Shown: positions 1 through 4,663 of the stretch, one piece after another
Numbering within the stretch: position 1 is the first letter of the stretch
Layout of the letters: each line of letters begins with the position of its first letter
Assembly (NCBI GenBank): GCA_003164305.1
Contig: PLSZ01000629.1
Coordinates: forward strand, 1 to 5,634
DNA: 5,634 nucleotides
Direction: 5' to 3'
Origin: Acetobacteraceae bacterium
Lineage (GTDB): Bacteria > Pseudomonadota > Alphaproteobacteria > Acetobacterales > Acetobacteraceae
Notes under the pieces: generated by a model
What the model saw: the letters and a program-made list of their open reading frames with translations, nothing else
Database searches by the model: none
What the model was told of the DNA's origin: nothing
Position numbers and translations under genes: made by a program

Positions 1-953
1 AGCTTGATCTCGACGGCATTCGGATCGCTGACCATGGCCAGCGACCGGCGCAGATCGGCCAGCACCGGGGCGAAGCTGCGTTGCAGGTCGTCGTGCCGGT
101 AGGCGGGGTAGGTACTGGGCCGGCGGCTTTCCAGAAACGTCGCGAATTCGCCAGCCATTTGCACCAGCGCGGTGTAGAGCGTTTCCGGATGGATCGAGGC
201 GGCGTCAGCCCAGTGTGAAACGACGGTTTGCCAGCCGTTGATGGATTGCAACAACAGGAAATCGGCGACCTGCGCGACGCCGGCCTGGCCGGGCGCGGTC
301 ATGCGGGCGGCCAGCGCCTCACCGCGCTGGTTCAGCATGCCGGCGAGCTCGGCGAGCAGGCCGGCCAAAGGTTGAGTCGCCGAACAGATCAGCGCGGGCG
401 GGATCCAGCGATCGTCCAGGATGACGCGGCGGTCGGCGGTCACCTCGGTGATGCGGGCGAGGCCGATGCACTGGTATCCTGTGCGTTCCTCGGCTTCGAG
501 CATGTAGCGCAGCCGAGGACGGGCGACCTGCAGTTCGGCGGGAATGGGGGAGGCGGACTGGGTGTCGTACGCCTCGAACGGATGGGCGCCGTAACGGCCT
601 TCGGAGCGGTCGTCGGAGACTTCGACGCCGCCGGCCTGACGGATCGGCAGCGCGAGATACACCAACGCGTTGCGGGCACTGTCGGGCACGTCGATCGGCG
701 CGGGATGGTCGGCTTCGCCGGGCAGCATGAAGGGCGTGCCGTCCTCGAACACGCCGGAGGCCGATGCCAGGGCGAAACGGCCGGTGCCCAGAAGGTCGCG
801 GTCGAGGGCGTAGTCGATCATGCCCCAGGGATGCGGGCGCAACGCGCGGGTCATGCCGCGGACGAGCGCTTCGGTCCAGCGATCCTGCTGTTGAAAATGC
901 TGGGTCCGGAGGAACATGCCTTCCCGCCAGACGACGCGGTTGGACCAACTCAT
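1..953 (-). CDS. tssK: T6SS baseplate subunit TssK (3' end cut off by the window edge)
   Basis: TssK (ImpJ/VasE family) is a cytoplasmic trimeric baseplate protein that joins the T6SS tail and baseplate to the TssJLM membrane complex. I translated the frame from the ATG at 953-951; it stays open to the left edge, giving 317 codons of a family that is usually about 440-450 residues, so roughly the last quarter to third is missing. The N-terminus carries the family signature, a W-S-N-R-V-V-W-R-E-G-M-F-L stretch followed by Q-H-F-Q-Q-Q-D-R-W within the first 26 residues. Further family-like stretches include the L-R-P-H-P-W-G region near residue 40 and E-L-Q-V-A-R-P-R-L-R-Y-M near residue 150. 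The start is supported by an AGGAGG at 970-965, with a rather long 11-base spacer. It is the last visible gene of the minus-strand T6SS run, separated from tssJ by a 347-base structured gap. Family assignment is near certain. Confidence 0.96.
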   Translation of the reverse strand, partial: MSWSNRVVWREGMFLRTQHFQQQDRWTEALVRGMTRALRPHPWGMIDYALDRDLLGTGRFALASASGVFEDGTPFMLPGEADHPAPIDVPDSARNALVYLALPIRQAGGVEVSDDRSEGRYGAHPFEAYDTQSASPIPAELQVARPRLRYMLEAEERTGYQCIGLARITEVTADRRVILDDRWIPPALICSATQPLAGLLAELAGMLNQRGEALAARMTAPGQAGVAQVADFLLLQSINGWQTVVSHWADAASIHPETLYTALVQMAGEFATFLESRRPSTYPAYRHDDLQRSFAPVLADLRRSLAMVSDPNAVEIK

Positions 954-964
954 GGAACGTTCTG

Positions 965-970
965 CCTCCT
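965..970 (-). promoter_or_regulatory. ribosome binding site of tssK
   Basis: A full AGGAGG lies 11 bases before the ATG of tssK. The match to the anti-Shine-Dalgarno is perfect but the spacing is longer than the usual 5-9 bases. The site lies inside the 40-codon ORF that ends at the tssK start, so translation of that ORF would run over it. Confidence 0.65.
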
Positions 971-994
971 GCCCGGGTACCGCCCGGACGCATG

Positions 995-1011
995 ATCGCG
1001 CACGATCCGGT
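995..1011 (-). promoter_or_regulatory. 17-base dyad motif, copy upstream of tssK
   Basis: Read on the minus strand this is ACCGGATCGTGCGCGAT. It matches at 15 of 17 positions the sequence at 3879-3895 in front of tagH. It contains the dyad GATCG-N4-CGATC (994-1007). Its near end lies 41 bases before the tssK start. Candidate roles are a transcription factor site or an RNA hairpin bound by a post-transcriptional regulator; the sequence alone does not decide. Confidence 0.35.
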
Positions 1012-1029
1012 CAAAGACCAGCACTCGTT

Positions 1030-1070
1030 GCCGATATTTCGCGGCGCGACCATTTCGCGTTGATATCGGC
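1030..1070. repeat. 8-base inverted repeat with 25-base spacer upstream of tssK
   Basis: GCCGATAT at 1030-1037 and ATATCGGC at 1063-1070 are perfect reverse complements, 33 bases apart from start to start, which is close to three helical turns. The sequence ATTTCGCG occurs directly repeated at 1036-1043 and 1052-1059, the first copy overlapping the left arm. It lies 77-117 bases before the tssK start. It could be a two-half-site operator or an RNA stem; no regulator family is implied. Confidence 0.45.
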
Positions 1071-1178
1071 ATTCTCCCCACCCGTCGTTGGCGATTTCGT
1101 GTCGTTGTTTGAACGGCTGGCGTGCCGTTGGTGTGTGGTCCCGCGTGCGCGGTTCAGGCCAGGCCGTTCGTCGTCATG

Positions 1179-1257
1179 GGCTCGACCGGTCCATCGTTCT
1201 CTCCAAACCCGGTCTCACCGGTGTGTTCATGGCGATGGTCCGGTCGAGCCGGACCAT
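1179..1257. repeat. nested inverted repeats in the tssJ-tssK gap
   Basis: Two overlapping structures are visible. A local hairpin has perfect 9-base arms ATGGTCCGG (1235-1243) and CCGGACCAT (1249-1257) with the 5-base loop TCGAG. A longer inverted repeat pairs 1179-1196 with 1233-1250: 18-base arms with one mismatch and a 36-base spacer. The right arm of the long repeat includes most of the local hairpin, so both cannot form at once. In the transcript the local hairpin comes first, about 44 bases after the tssJ stop. There is no T-run after it, so it is not a typical intrinsic terminator. A pair of small palindromic repeat elements in opposite orientation is another reading. Confidence 0.55.
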
Positions 1258-1300
1258 GACGGATCGTGGGTGGCACGCCTCTCGTGACAGGCCGGTACGG

Positions 1301-1759
1301 TCATTTCAACGTGACCGACAGTTTGGCAACCGTCGCCGTCAGCGTGGTCAGCCCGTGCGGCTGCGCCGGCGCGTCGGCGCGCCATTTCGCGGCGTCGATG
1401 TTGCTGTACATCACCGCGACGCCGATCGAGGACACCCCCGGCTTCAGATCGATCTTCACCTGTTTCGTATCGCCCGGCGCCAGCAGGAATTCCTGCGACG
1501 AAGACCCCGGAGCCGCTTCCGTGCCGAGCGTCTTCGTCTCGGCATCCTTGAGCGCGAAAATGTCGGATTGCTCGAATTTCGCGGTACCGGCGAGCTGGTA
1601 GACCCGCACCGCGACCGGCGAGGCGCGGTTCGCGGCATCGGGGTTCTGGTCGGCACTGCCCTTGATCGTCAGATCGAGCACCGGCGGCGGCGGCGGCGGC
1701 GAACTGCATTGCGTCAACGCGAGCAGGCTGACGAGTCCCAAACTCAGACGGCGGTTCAT
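1301..1759 (-). CDS. tssJ: T6SS outer-membrane lipoprotein TssJ
   Basis: TssJ (SciN/VasD family) is a lipoprotein at the periplasmic face of the outer membrane that binds TssM and anchors the T6SS membrane complex. From the ATG at 1759 the product is 152 residues, normal for the family. It begins with two Arg, a hydrophobic core (residues 5-16) and a lipobox-like L-T-Q-C with Cys18. Gln at -1 is atypical, since Gly, Ala or Ser is usual. Ser at +2 fits outer-membrane sorting. Six prolines follow (21-26), then the family-like pattern L-T-I-K-G-S, N-P-D (39-41), P-V-A-V-R-V-Y-Q-L (48-56), F-E-Q-S-D-I-F-A-L (62-70) and a late A-V-M-Y-S-N-I-D region. An in-frame ATG at 1789 would add ten residues and give a 4-base ATGA overlap with the tagH stop. 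I prefer 1759 because the signal peptide is then canonical and GGGGAA is 5 bases before it, but either start is possible. Confidence 0.93.
   Translation of the reverse strand: MNRRLSLGLVSLLALTQCSSPPPPPPVLDLTIKGSADQNPDAANRASPVAVRVYQLAGTAKFEQSDIFALKDAETKTLGTEAAPGSSSQEFLLAPGDTKQVKIDLKPGVSSIGVAVMYSNIDAAKWRADAPAQPHGLTTLTATVAKLSVTLK
1682..1700. repeat. CGG trinucleotide run coding six prolines of TssJ
   Basis: Six CGG units on the plus strand (CCG codons on the minus strand) encode Pro21-26 of TssJ, just after the lipidated Cys18. Length changes here would keep the reading frame and only lengthen or shorten the tether between the lipid anchor and the folded domain. Confidence 0.6.
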
Positions 1760-1799
1760 ATGCGTTCCCCCATTGCGGCGTTCCCTCATTGGCGTTCCC
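1757..1799 (-). promoter_or_regulatory. triplicated ribosome-site/start motif at the tagH-tssJ junction
   Basis: GGGAACGC occurs three times on the minus strand, at 1799-1792, 1785-1778 and 1769-1762. Each copy is followed 2 to 4 bases later by an ATG (1789, 1773 and 1759). The outer two ATGs are in frame with tssJ. The middle one opens a 5-codon ORF (M-G-E-R-I) whose TGA at 1758-1756 overlaps the ATG at 1759 as ATGA. The tagH stop likewise overlaps the ATG at 1789 as ATGA. The array therefore offers two stop-start junctions in a row. Confidence 0.55.
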
Positions 1800-3864
1800 T
1801 TTGCGATATTTCGTCCAGGGCACGTTCGTAGGCGCGGGCGAACGATTTGCCGAAGATGCTGTCGAAATCATCCACCAGTGCCTGGACCACGGCCGCGTGT
1901 TTGGCCTCGAACGCATCCCAGGCGCGCGCCTTGCGTTGCGCGGGCAGCACCGCCATTCCGCCCTGGTCCGTGCCGGCGCGAATTTTGTCCGGACTCAGTT
2001 CGTCGAGCATGGCGCGCACGGCGACCTGCATGGCGGCCATCGTCGCCAGTTCGTGCAGGCGCAGATCACGCAACGAGTCCTCGATCGCCTCGGCCGGGGC
2101 CATGTCGGTGCGGCGGCCGACGCCCAGAAGCGCGGTCAGCGCGTCGTCGTCGTTGGCGGAGAACTTCAGCGGGTTGTTGCCGCGGGCGCGGATCATGGTC
2201 TGCTCGATACGGAACTCGCCTTTGATGGTGGCCCGGGCGATCAGCACGGCGCGCAGGCCGGAGACCATGGCGCGAAACGCCTGGCCGAGGCCGGTCATCA
2301 TCGCCAGCGGGTCGGCGGGATTGGCGCCGCTGAGCTCCGCGCCCGTGAAGAACGCCGCCAGCGCGCCGCCGTCGATTTCGCCCCTTGGCGCTCCCGTTGG
2401 CGCTTCCGCTTGTGCCACCCCGGTTGGTAGCGCGGCGGGCGGCGGCGGAACGGCGGCCTCGGCTGGGGCCGATTGCCTGACGGCTGGCCGCGGAGTGACG
2501 ACCGGAGCGAGCTCGGCGAATCCGTCCTCCGGTTCATCGAACGTCGAGGCGGGGAATGGCGAGGCGGGAGGATGCGGTTGCGCCGCGAAATTCTCTCGCG
2601 GCGCGGGGAATGGCGCGGGCGCGGCGGGGGGCTGATCCGGCTCGCTGAACGGATCGGCCTCGAAGGCCGCCTGAGGGGACGGTGCGGCGGCGGGACGGGG
2701 TGTACGCTGGCGCACAACCGGCGCGGCGGCCAATGGCTGGGCGGCCGGGATCGGAGGCGGTGCCGCGAAATCGGCGGTTGGCGTGCGGGCTCCCGGTTCG
2801 CCCGGCACGGCGGCCACTGGATGGACGTCCCCTGGTTGGAATCCCCCTGACTGGACGGCCGGCGAGGGGGCCTCCGGGGCCAGCGGATCGGCCAGGAAGT
2901 CGAAATCCTCCAACGCGGGGGAAGCGGCCGCCCCTGGGGTCGCTGCCCCCGGGGCGGCCATTGGCGCCGCCTCGTCGAAGGGCGGCGGAGCATGTGGTGC
3001 CACAGGTGCCTGAATCGGCGCCGCCGGGCTCGGCGAGGTCCGTGCCACCGGGCCCTCGGAGCGTGGCGCCTGGACCGGTGTGGCCTGGAACGGCGGGGGT
3101 TGCATCGGCGCCGCGCCGGGCGGGGCGATGCCTTCCAACAGGTCCTTGTCCCAGTCGTCCGGCAGCAAATCGTCCCCGGGAATGATGCCACCGGCCTGAG
3201 GCGCGCTGTAGCCGGCGATCGGCGGCGGGATCATCGCGTCCTCCATCGAGGACCGGTTATCGGCCTGCACGGGTCCGCGGAACCCGCCGCCGAACGCATC
3301 GTCGCGGTCGGGCGCCAACGGATCGAAGTCGTGCGGCAGTTGCGCGCTGGTGGGCGCCATGCCGAGGTCGGGATAGGCTGGCTCATCGAAGGGCCGGCGC
3401 GCGGGGGCGGCGGGCGCCATCGGGTCCTCGCCGAAGGGATCGCCGAACGGGCTCTGCCCCGAGCGTCCGCCGAAGCCGCCTTGCGATCCGGCGCTTTGGT
3501 AGCCGCTCTGATAGCCAGCGCCCTGGCTGTAATCCGGTTGCGCCGGCTGATCGACCAGCCGCATCTCGATTTCATAGGCGCCCAGACGCAGCCGGTCACC
3601 GTCCCGCAGTGTGCGCGCGGCGCCGCGGCCGATCGAGTCCGGCTCGGTGTTCAGAAAGGTGCCGTTCGTGCTGGTGTCGGCGACCTGCCAGCCGCCGCCG
3701 CGGAACGCCACCGCGAAATGCCGCTTGGACAGCAGCCGGTCGGGATCGGGCAGCACCCAATCGACGTCCGGCCCGCGGCCGACGTGGAATTCGCCTCCGG
3801 ACACCGTGCGAGCCTCGGGCGCGACCTGATCGGGGCACCGCAGCACGGTCATCGAGAGTTGCAT
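1786..3864 (-). CDS. tagH: T6SS-associated FHA-domain protein (TagH/Fha/ImpI type)
   Basis: FHA proteins of T6SS loci bind phospho-Thr and act in the threonine-phosphorylation switch or as assembly scaffolds in the cytoplasm. Numbered from the ATG at 3864 (692 residues), an N-terminal FHA domain spans about 5-105. Its core residues are Gly29-Arg30, Ser46-Lys-Arg-His49 and the S-T-N-G-T-F stretch with Asn67-Gly68. A Pro/Ala-rich, presumably disordered linker fills about 109-498. The C-terminal T6SS FHA domain spans about 499-692, with the typical N-N-P-L-K-F (563-568) followed by Asp-rich residues and A-L-T-A-L-L-G, and a final F-A-R-A-Y-E-R segment. The whole protein is long for the family because of the linker. 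The ATG at 3870 would add two residues, but AAGAGG then sits only 2 bases away against 8 for the ATG at 3864, so I chose 3864. No kinase or phosphatase partner is visible in the window. Confidence 0.94.
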   Translation of the reverse strand: MQLSMTVLRCPDQVAPEARTVSGGEFHVGRGPDVDWVLPDPDRLLSKRHFAVAFRGGGWQVADTSTNGTFLNTEPDSIGRGAARTLRDGDRLRLGAYEIEMRLVDQPAQPDYSQGAGYQSGYQSAGSQGGFGGRSGQSPFGDPFGEDPMAPAAPARRPFDEPAYPDLGMAPTSAQLPHDFDPLAPDRDDAFGGGFRGPVQADNRSSMEDAMIPPPIAGYSAPQAGGIIPGDDLLPDDWDKDLLEGIAPPGAAPMQPPPFQATPVQAPRSEGPVARTSPSPAAPIQAPVAPHAPPPFDEAAPMAAPGAATPGAAASPALEDFDFLADPLAPEAPSPAVQSGGFQPGDVHPVAAVPGEPGARTPTADFAAPPPIPAAQPLAAAPVVRQRTPRPAAAPSPQAAFEADPFSEPDQPPAAPAPFPAPRENFAAQPHPPASPFPASTFDEPEDGFAELAPVVTPRPAVRQSAPAEAAVPPPPAALPTGVAQAEAPTGAPRGEIDGGALAAFFTGAELSGANPADPLAMMTGLGQAFRAMVSGLRAVLIARATIKGEFRIEQTMIRARGNNPLKFSANDDDALTALLGVGRRTDMAPAEAIEDSLRDLRLHELATMAAMQVAVRAMLDELSPDKIRAGTDQGGMAVLPAQRKARAWDAFEAKHAAVVQALVDDFDSIFGKSFARAYERALDEISQRERQ

Positions 3865-3872
3865 GGACATGG

Positions 3873-3878
3873 CCTCTT
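3873..3878 (-). promoter_or_regulatory. ribosome binding site deciding the tagH start
   Basis: AAGAGG is 8 bases before the ATG at 3864 and only 2 bases before the ATG at 3870, which favours the inner start. It directly adjoins the dyad ATCGT-N2-ACGAT (3879-3890), so a hairpin or bound protein there would sit next to the ribosome site. Confidence 0.6.
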
Positions 3879-3895
3879 ATCGTGAACGATCCGGT
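3879..3895 (-). promoter_or_regulatory. 17-base dyad motif, copy upstream of tagH
   Basis: The minus-strand sequence ACCGGATCGTTCACGAT matches 995-1011 (upstream of tssK) at 15 of 17 positions. The dyad within it is ATCGT-GA-ACGAT. It ends immediately before the AAGAGG ribosome site of tagH, a position that would suit translational control. Its function is inferred from the repetition and position only. Confidence 0.35.
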
Positions 3896-3944
3896 TCCTC
3901 ACCCAGCACAGAGCCCTTTTTGGCCGCGATCCCGGCGTCCGGAC

Positions 3945-4005
3945 CCTGGATTTCGCCACTGGCGAAGCAGGAGGGTCGTCGCCTGGATTTCGGTCGATGT
4001 CCAGG
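3945..4005. repeat. duplicated 11-mer and perfect dyad upstream of tagH
   Basis: CCTGGATTTCG is present at 3945-3955 and again at 3982-3992 (period 37). A perfect odd dyad, TTCGCCA-C-TGGCGAA, occupies 3952-3966 and overlaps the first copy. The second copy can also pair through CCTGGA (3982-3987) with TCCAGG (4000-4005). Together they look like a small regulatory or structured-RNA region in the leader of tagH. Confidence 0.45.
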
Positions 4006-4016
4006 TTCAGGTCTTC

Positions 4017-4065
4017 CCCCCGGGGTCCCGCCCGGGGGTCCGGCCCAAGGGTCCCGCCTGGGGGG
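4017..4065. repeat. GC-only tandem repeat and hairpin just after the unknown gene
   Basis: GGGTCCCGCC followed by C or T and GGGGG occurs at 4023 and 4049, a 26-base period. The first copy lies in a hairpin with perfect 8-base arms CCCCCGGG (4017-4024) and CCCGGGGG (4031-4038) and a 6-base loop. On the transcribed strand the structure comes within about 10 bases of the stop of the 4072-4662 gene. No T-run follows, so it may be a pause, RNA-processing or 3'-end protecting structure rather than an intrinsic terminator. Confidence 0.5.
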
Positions 4066-4071
4066 ATCCGC

Positions 4072-4662
4072 TCATGGTTCCTCGGGTGGCATCCGTCCCG
4101 GCCCACCCGCGGCGATATTACGACCACTTTCGAGAAAGCGTTTCAACCGTCCAAGCCGTCTTTTCACATCGCCACGCACCGCCGCGAGGGACACCGCTCC
4201 GGCCACCGCGGCGCCGGCCGCGTTGGGCGGCGGCGGAACCGGGGGAAGATTTTCCGGCGCCATCGAATCGCCGCTCCAGAACGCCGCGACTCCGGCCCAG
4301 GCTTCGGGAGACTGAAACCCGCTGGCCTCGGCTTGCTGCATGGCGGCGCGGCGCTGCTCGTCCTTCTGCTGGCGCACCCACTGCTCGGCCAGTTCGCGCG
4401 CCAGACGGTCGGGCTCCTTCAGATCGGGCGGCGCGGTGTTGGCCGCGCACATGCAGGCCCACCAGACCCCCTCGCGCTTCGGCAGCGCATGCGCCATCAC
4501 GCGCACCGCTTCCGCGGTCAGGCCGGCGGCTTCCAGCCGGGCGAGCACCTCTCCGATTTCCACGCAACCGCGCAGTGGCTCCAGAGCTTCCGGCGAAAGG
4601 ATCGCGCGATCGACGACCGTCGCGAGATCCACCCCGGTGAGTTTTGACAGTGTGCCGGCCAT
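4072..4662 (-). CDS. small T6SS-linked protein of unknown function
   Basis: The product is 196 residues with no signal peptide, so probably cytoplasmic. I do not recognise a named function. It resembles small proteins encoded beside vgrG or FHA genes in T6SS loci, perhaps the DUF6931 group, but that label is a recollection I cannot verify. Visible parts: an N-terminal helical region with an A-L-P-K-R-E-G-V-W-W-A-C-M-C-A core (59-73; Cys70 and Cys72, paired tryptophans); a charged helix rich in Glu, Arg and Gln (about 84-112); an A-W-A-G-V-A-A-F-W-S segment (121-130); a proline run (about 140-146); an Ala-rich hydrophobic stretch (148-162); and a basic tail (167-181). Its ATG is 1 base after the vgrG stop, with no clear ribosome site of its own, so translation is probably coupled to vgrG. 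That position suggests a role in loading or controlling this VgrG or its cargo. A toxin is less likely, as no catalytic motif stands out. Confidence 0.8.
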   Translation of the reverse strand: MAGTLSKLTGVDLATVVDRAILSPEALEPLRGCVEIGEVLARLEAAGLTAEAVRVMAHALPKREGVWWACMCAANTAPPDLKEPDRLARELAEQWVRQQKDEQRRAAMQQAEASGFQSPEAWAGVAAFWSGDSMAPENLPPVPPPPNAAGAAVAGAVSLAAVRGDVKRRLGRLKRFLESGRNIAAGGPGRMPPEEP

Positions 4663-4663
4663 G

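Larger units (their letters stand above)
950..1072 (-). other. candidate 40-codon leader ORF overlapping the tssK start
   Basis: An ORF of 40 codons begins with ATG at 1072-1070 and ends with TGA at 952-950, so its stop overlaps the tssK start codon in an ATGA arrangement, one reading frame apart. The peptide is very Arg-rich and starts M-P-I-S-T-R-N-G-R. A purine-rich GGGGAGA sits almost directly before the ATG, too close for a good ribosome site. The codons (ATA, TCA, CGA, AAA, TAT, AGG AGG) are unlike the G/C-ending codons of the flanking genes. This argues against a selected protein but does not exclude a leader peptide used for translational coupling. I do not recognise the peptide. Confidence 0.2.
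954..1300. other. non-coding gap between tssJ and tssK
   Basis: This 347-base stretch holds no gene that I can recognise. It contains the long inverted repeat (1179-1257), the GCCGATAT dyad (1030-1070), the 17-base motif shared with the tagH leader (995-1011), the tssK ribosome site and a 40-codon candidate leader ORF. A purine/CA-rich, weakly structured segment lies near 1080-1125 on the minus strand. I found no convincing sigma-70 promoter and no GG-N10-GC sigma-54 promoter. The longer frames that cross the gap on the plus strand look like shadows. Confidence 0.6.
3865..4071. other. non-coding gap between the unknown gene and tagH
   Basis: About 200 bases without a credible gene. One minus-strand frame (4127-3849) crosses it, but it overlaps the genes on both sides and its product is a low-complexity Arg/Pro/Gly string with no recognisable PAAR or effector features. 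The stretch holds the GC tandem repeat, the duplicated 11-mer, two dyads and the tagH ribosome site. I see no convincing promoter hexamers. Confidence 0.55.

Noticed and set aside
228..995. 255-codon plus-strand ORF opposite tssK
   Set aside because: It lies almost entirely antisense to tssK, whose family signature is unmistakable; the product is a low-complexity Gly/Arg/Ala string, as expected from GC-rich antisense frames.
319..1053. 244-codon minus-strand ORF in another frame of tssK
   Set aside because: It is Arg/Pro-rich with no recognisable motif and is out of frame with the real TssK sequence.
1235..1257. Intrinsic terminator after tssJ
   Set aside because: The stem is strong but no T-rich tract follows on the transcribed strand, so I list it only as an inverted repeat.
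1268..1285. TGGCACG on the plus strand as a sigma-54 type -24 element
   Set aside because: It points away from the genes and no TTGC-like -12 element is present at the right spacing.
2298..3191. 297-codon minus-strand ORF inside tagH in another frame
   Set aside because: It is a frame-shifted reading of the Pro/Ala linker that produces Arg/Pro/Ser runs only.
2992..3885. 297-codon plus-strand ORF opposite tagH
   Set aside because: It is antisense to the FHA domain and linker; Arg/Ala/Gly composition and lack of motifs mark it as a shadow.
3849..4127. 92-codon minus-strand ORF across the gap between the unknown gene and tagH, considered as a PAAR or small effector gene
   Set aside because: It overlaps both neighbours, has no evident ribosome site and shows no PAAR motif or ordered composition.
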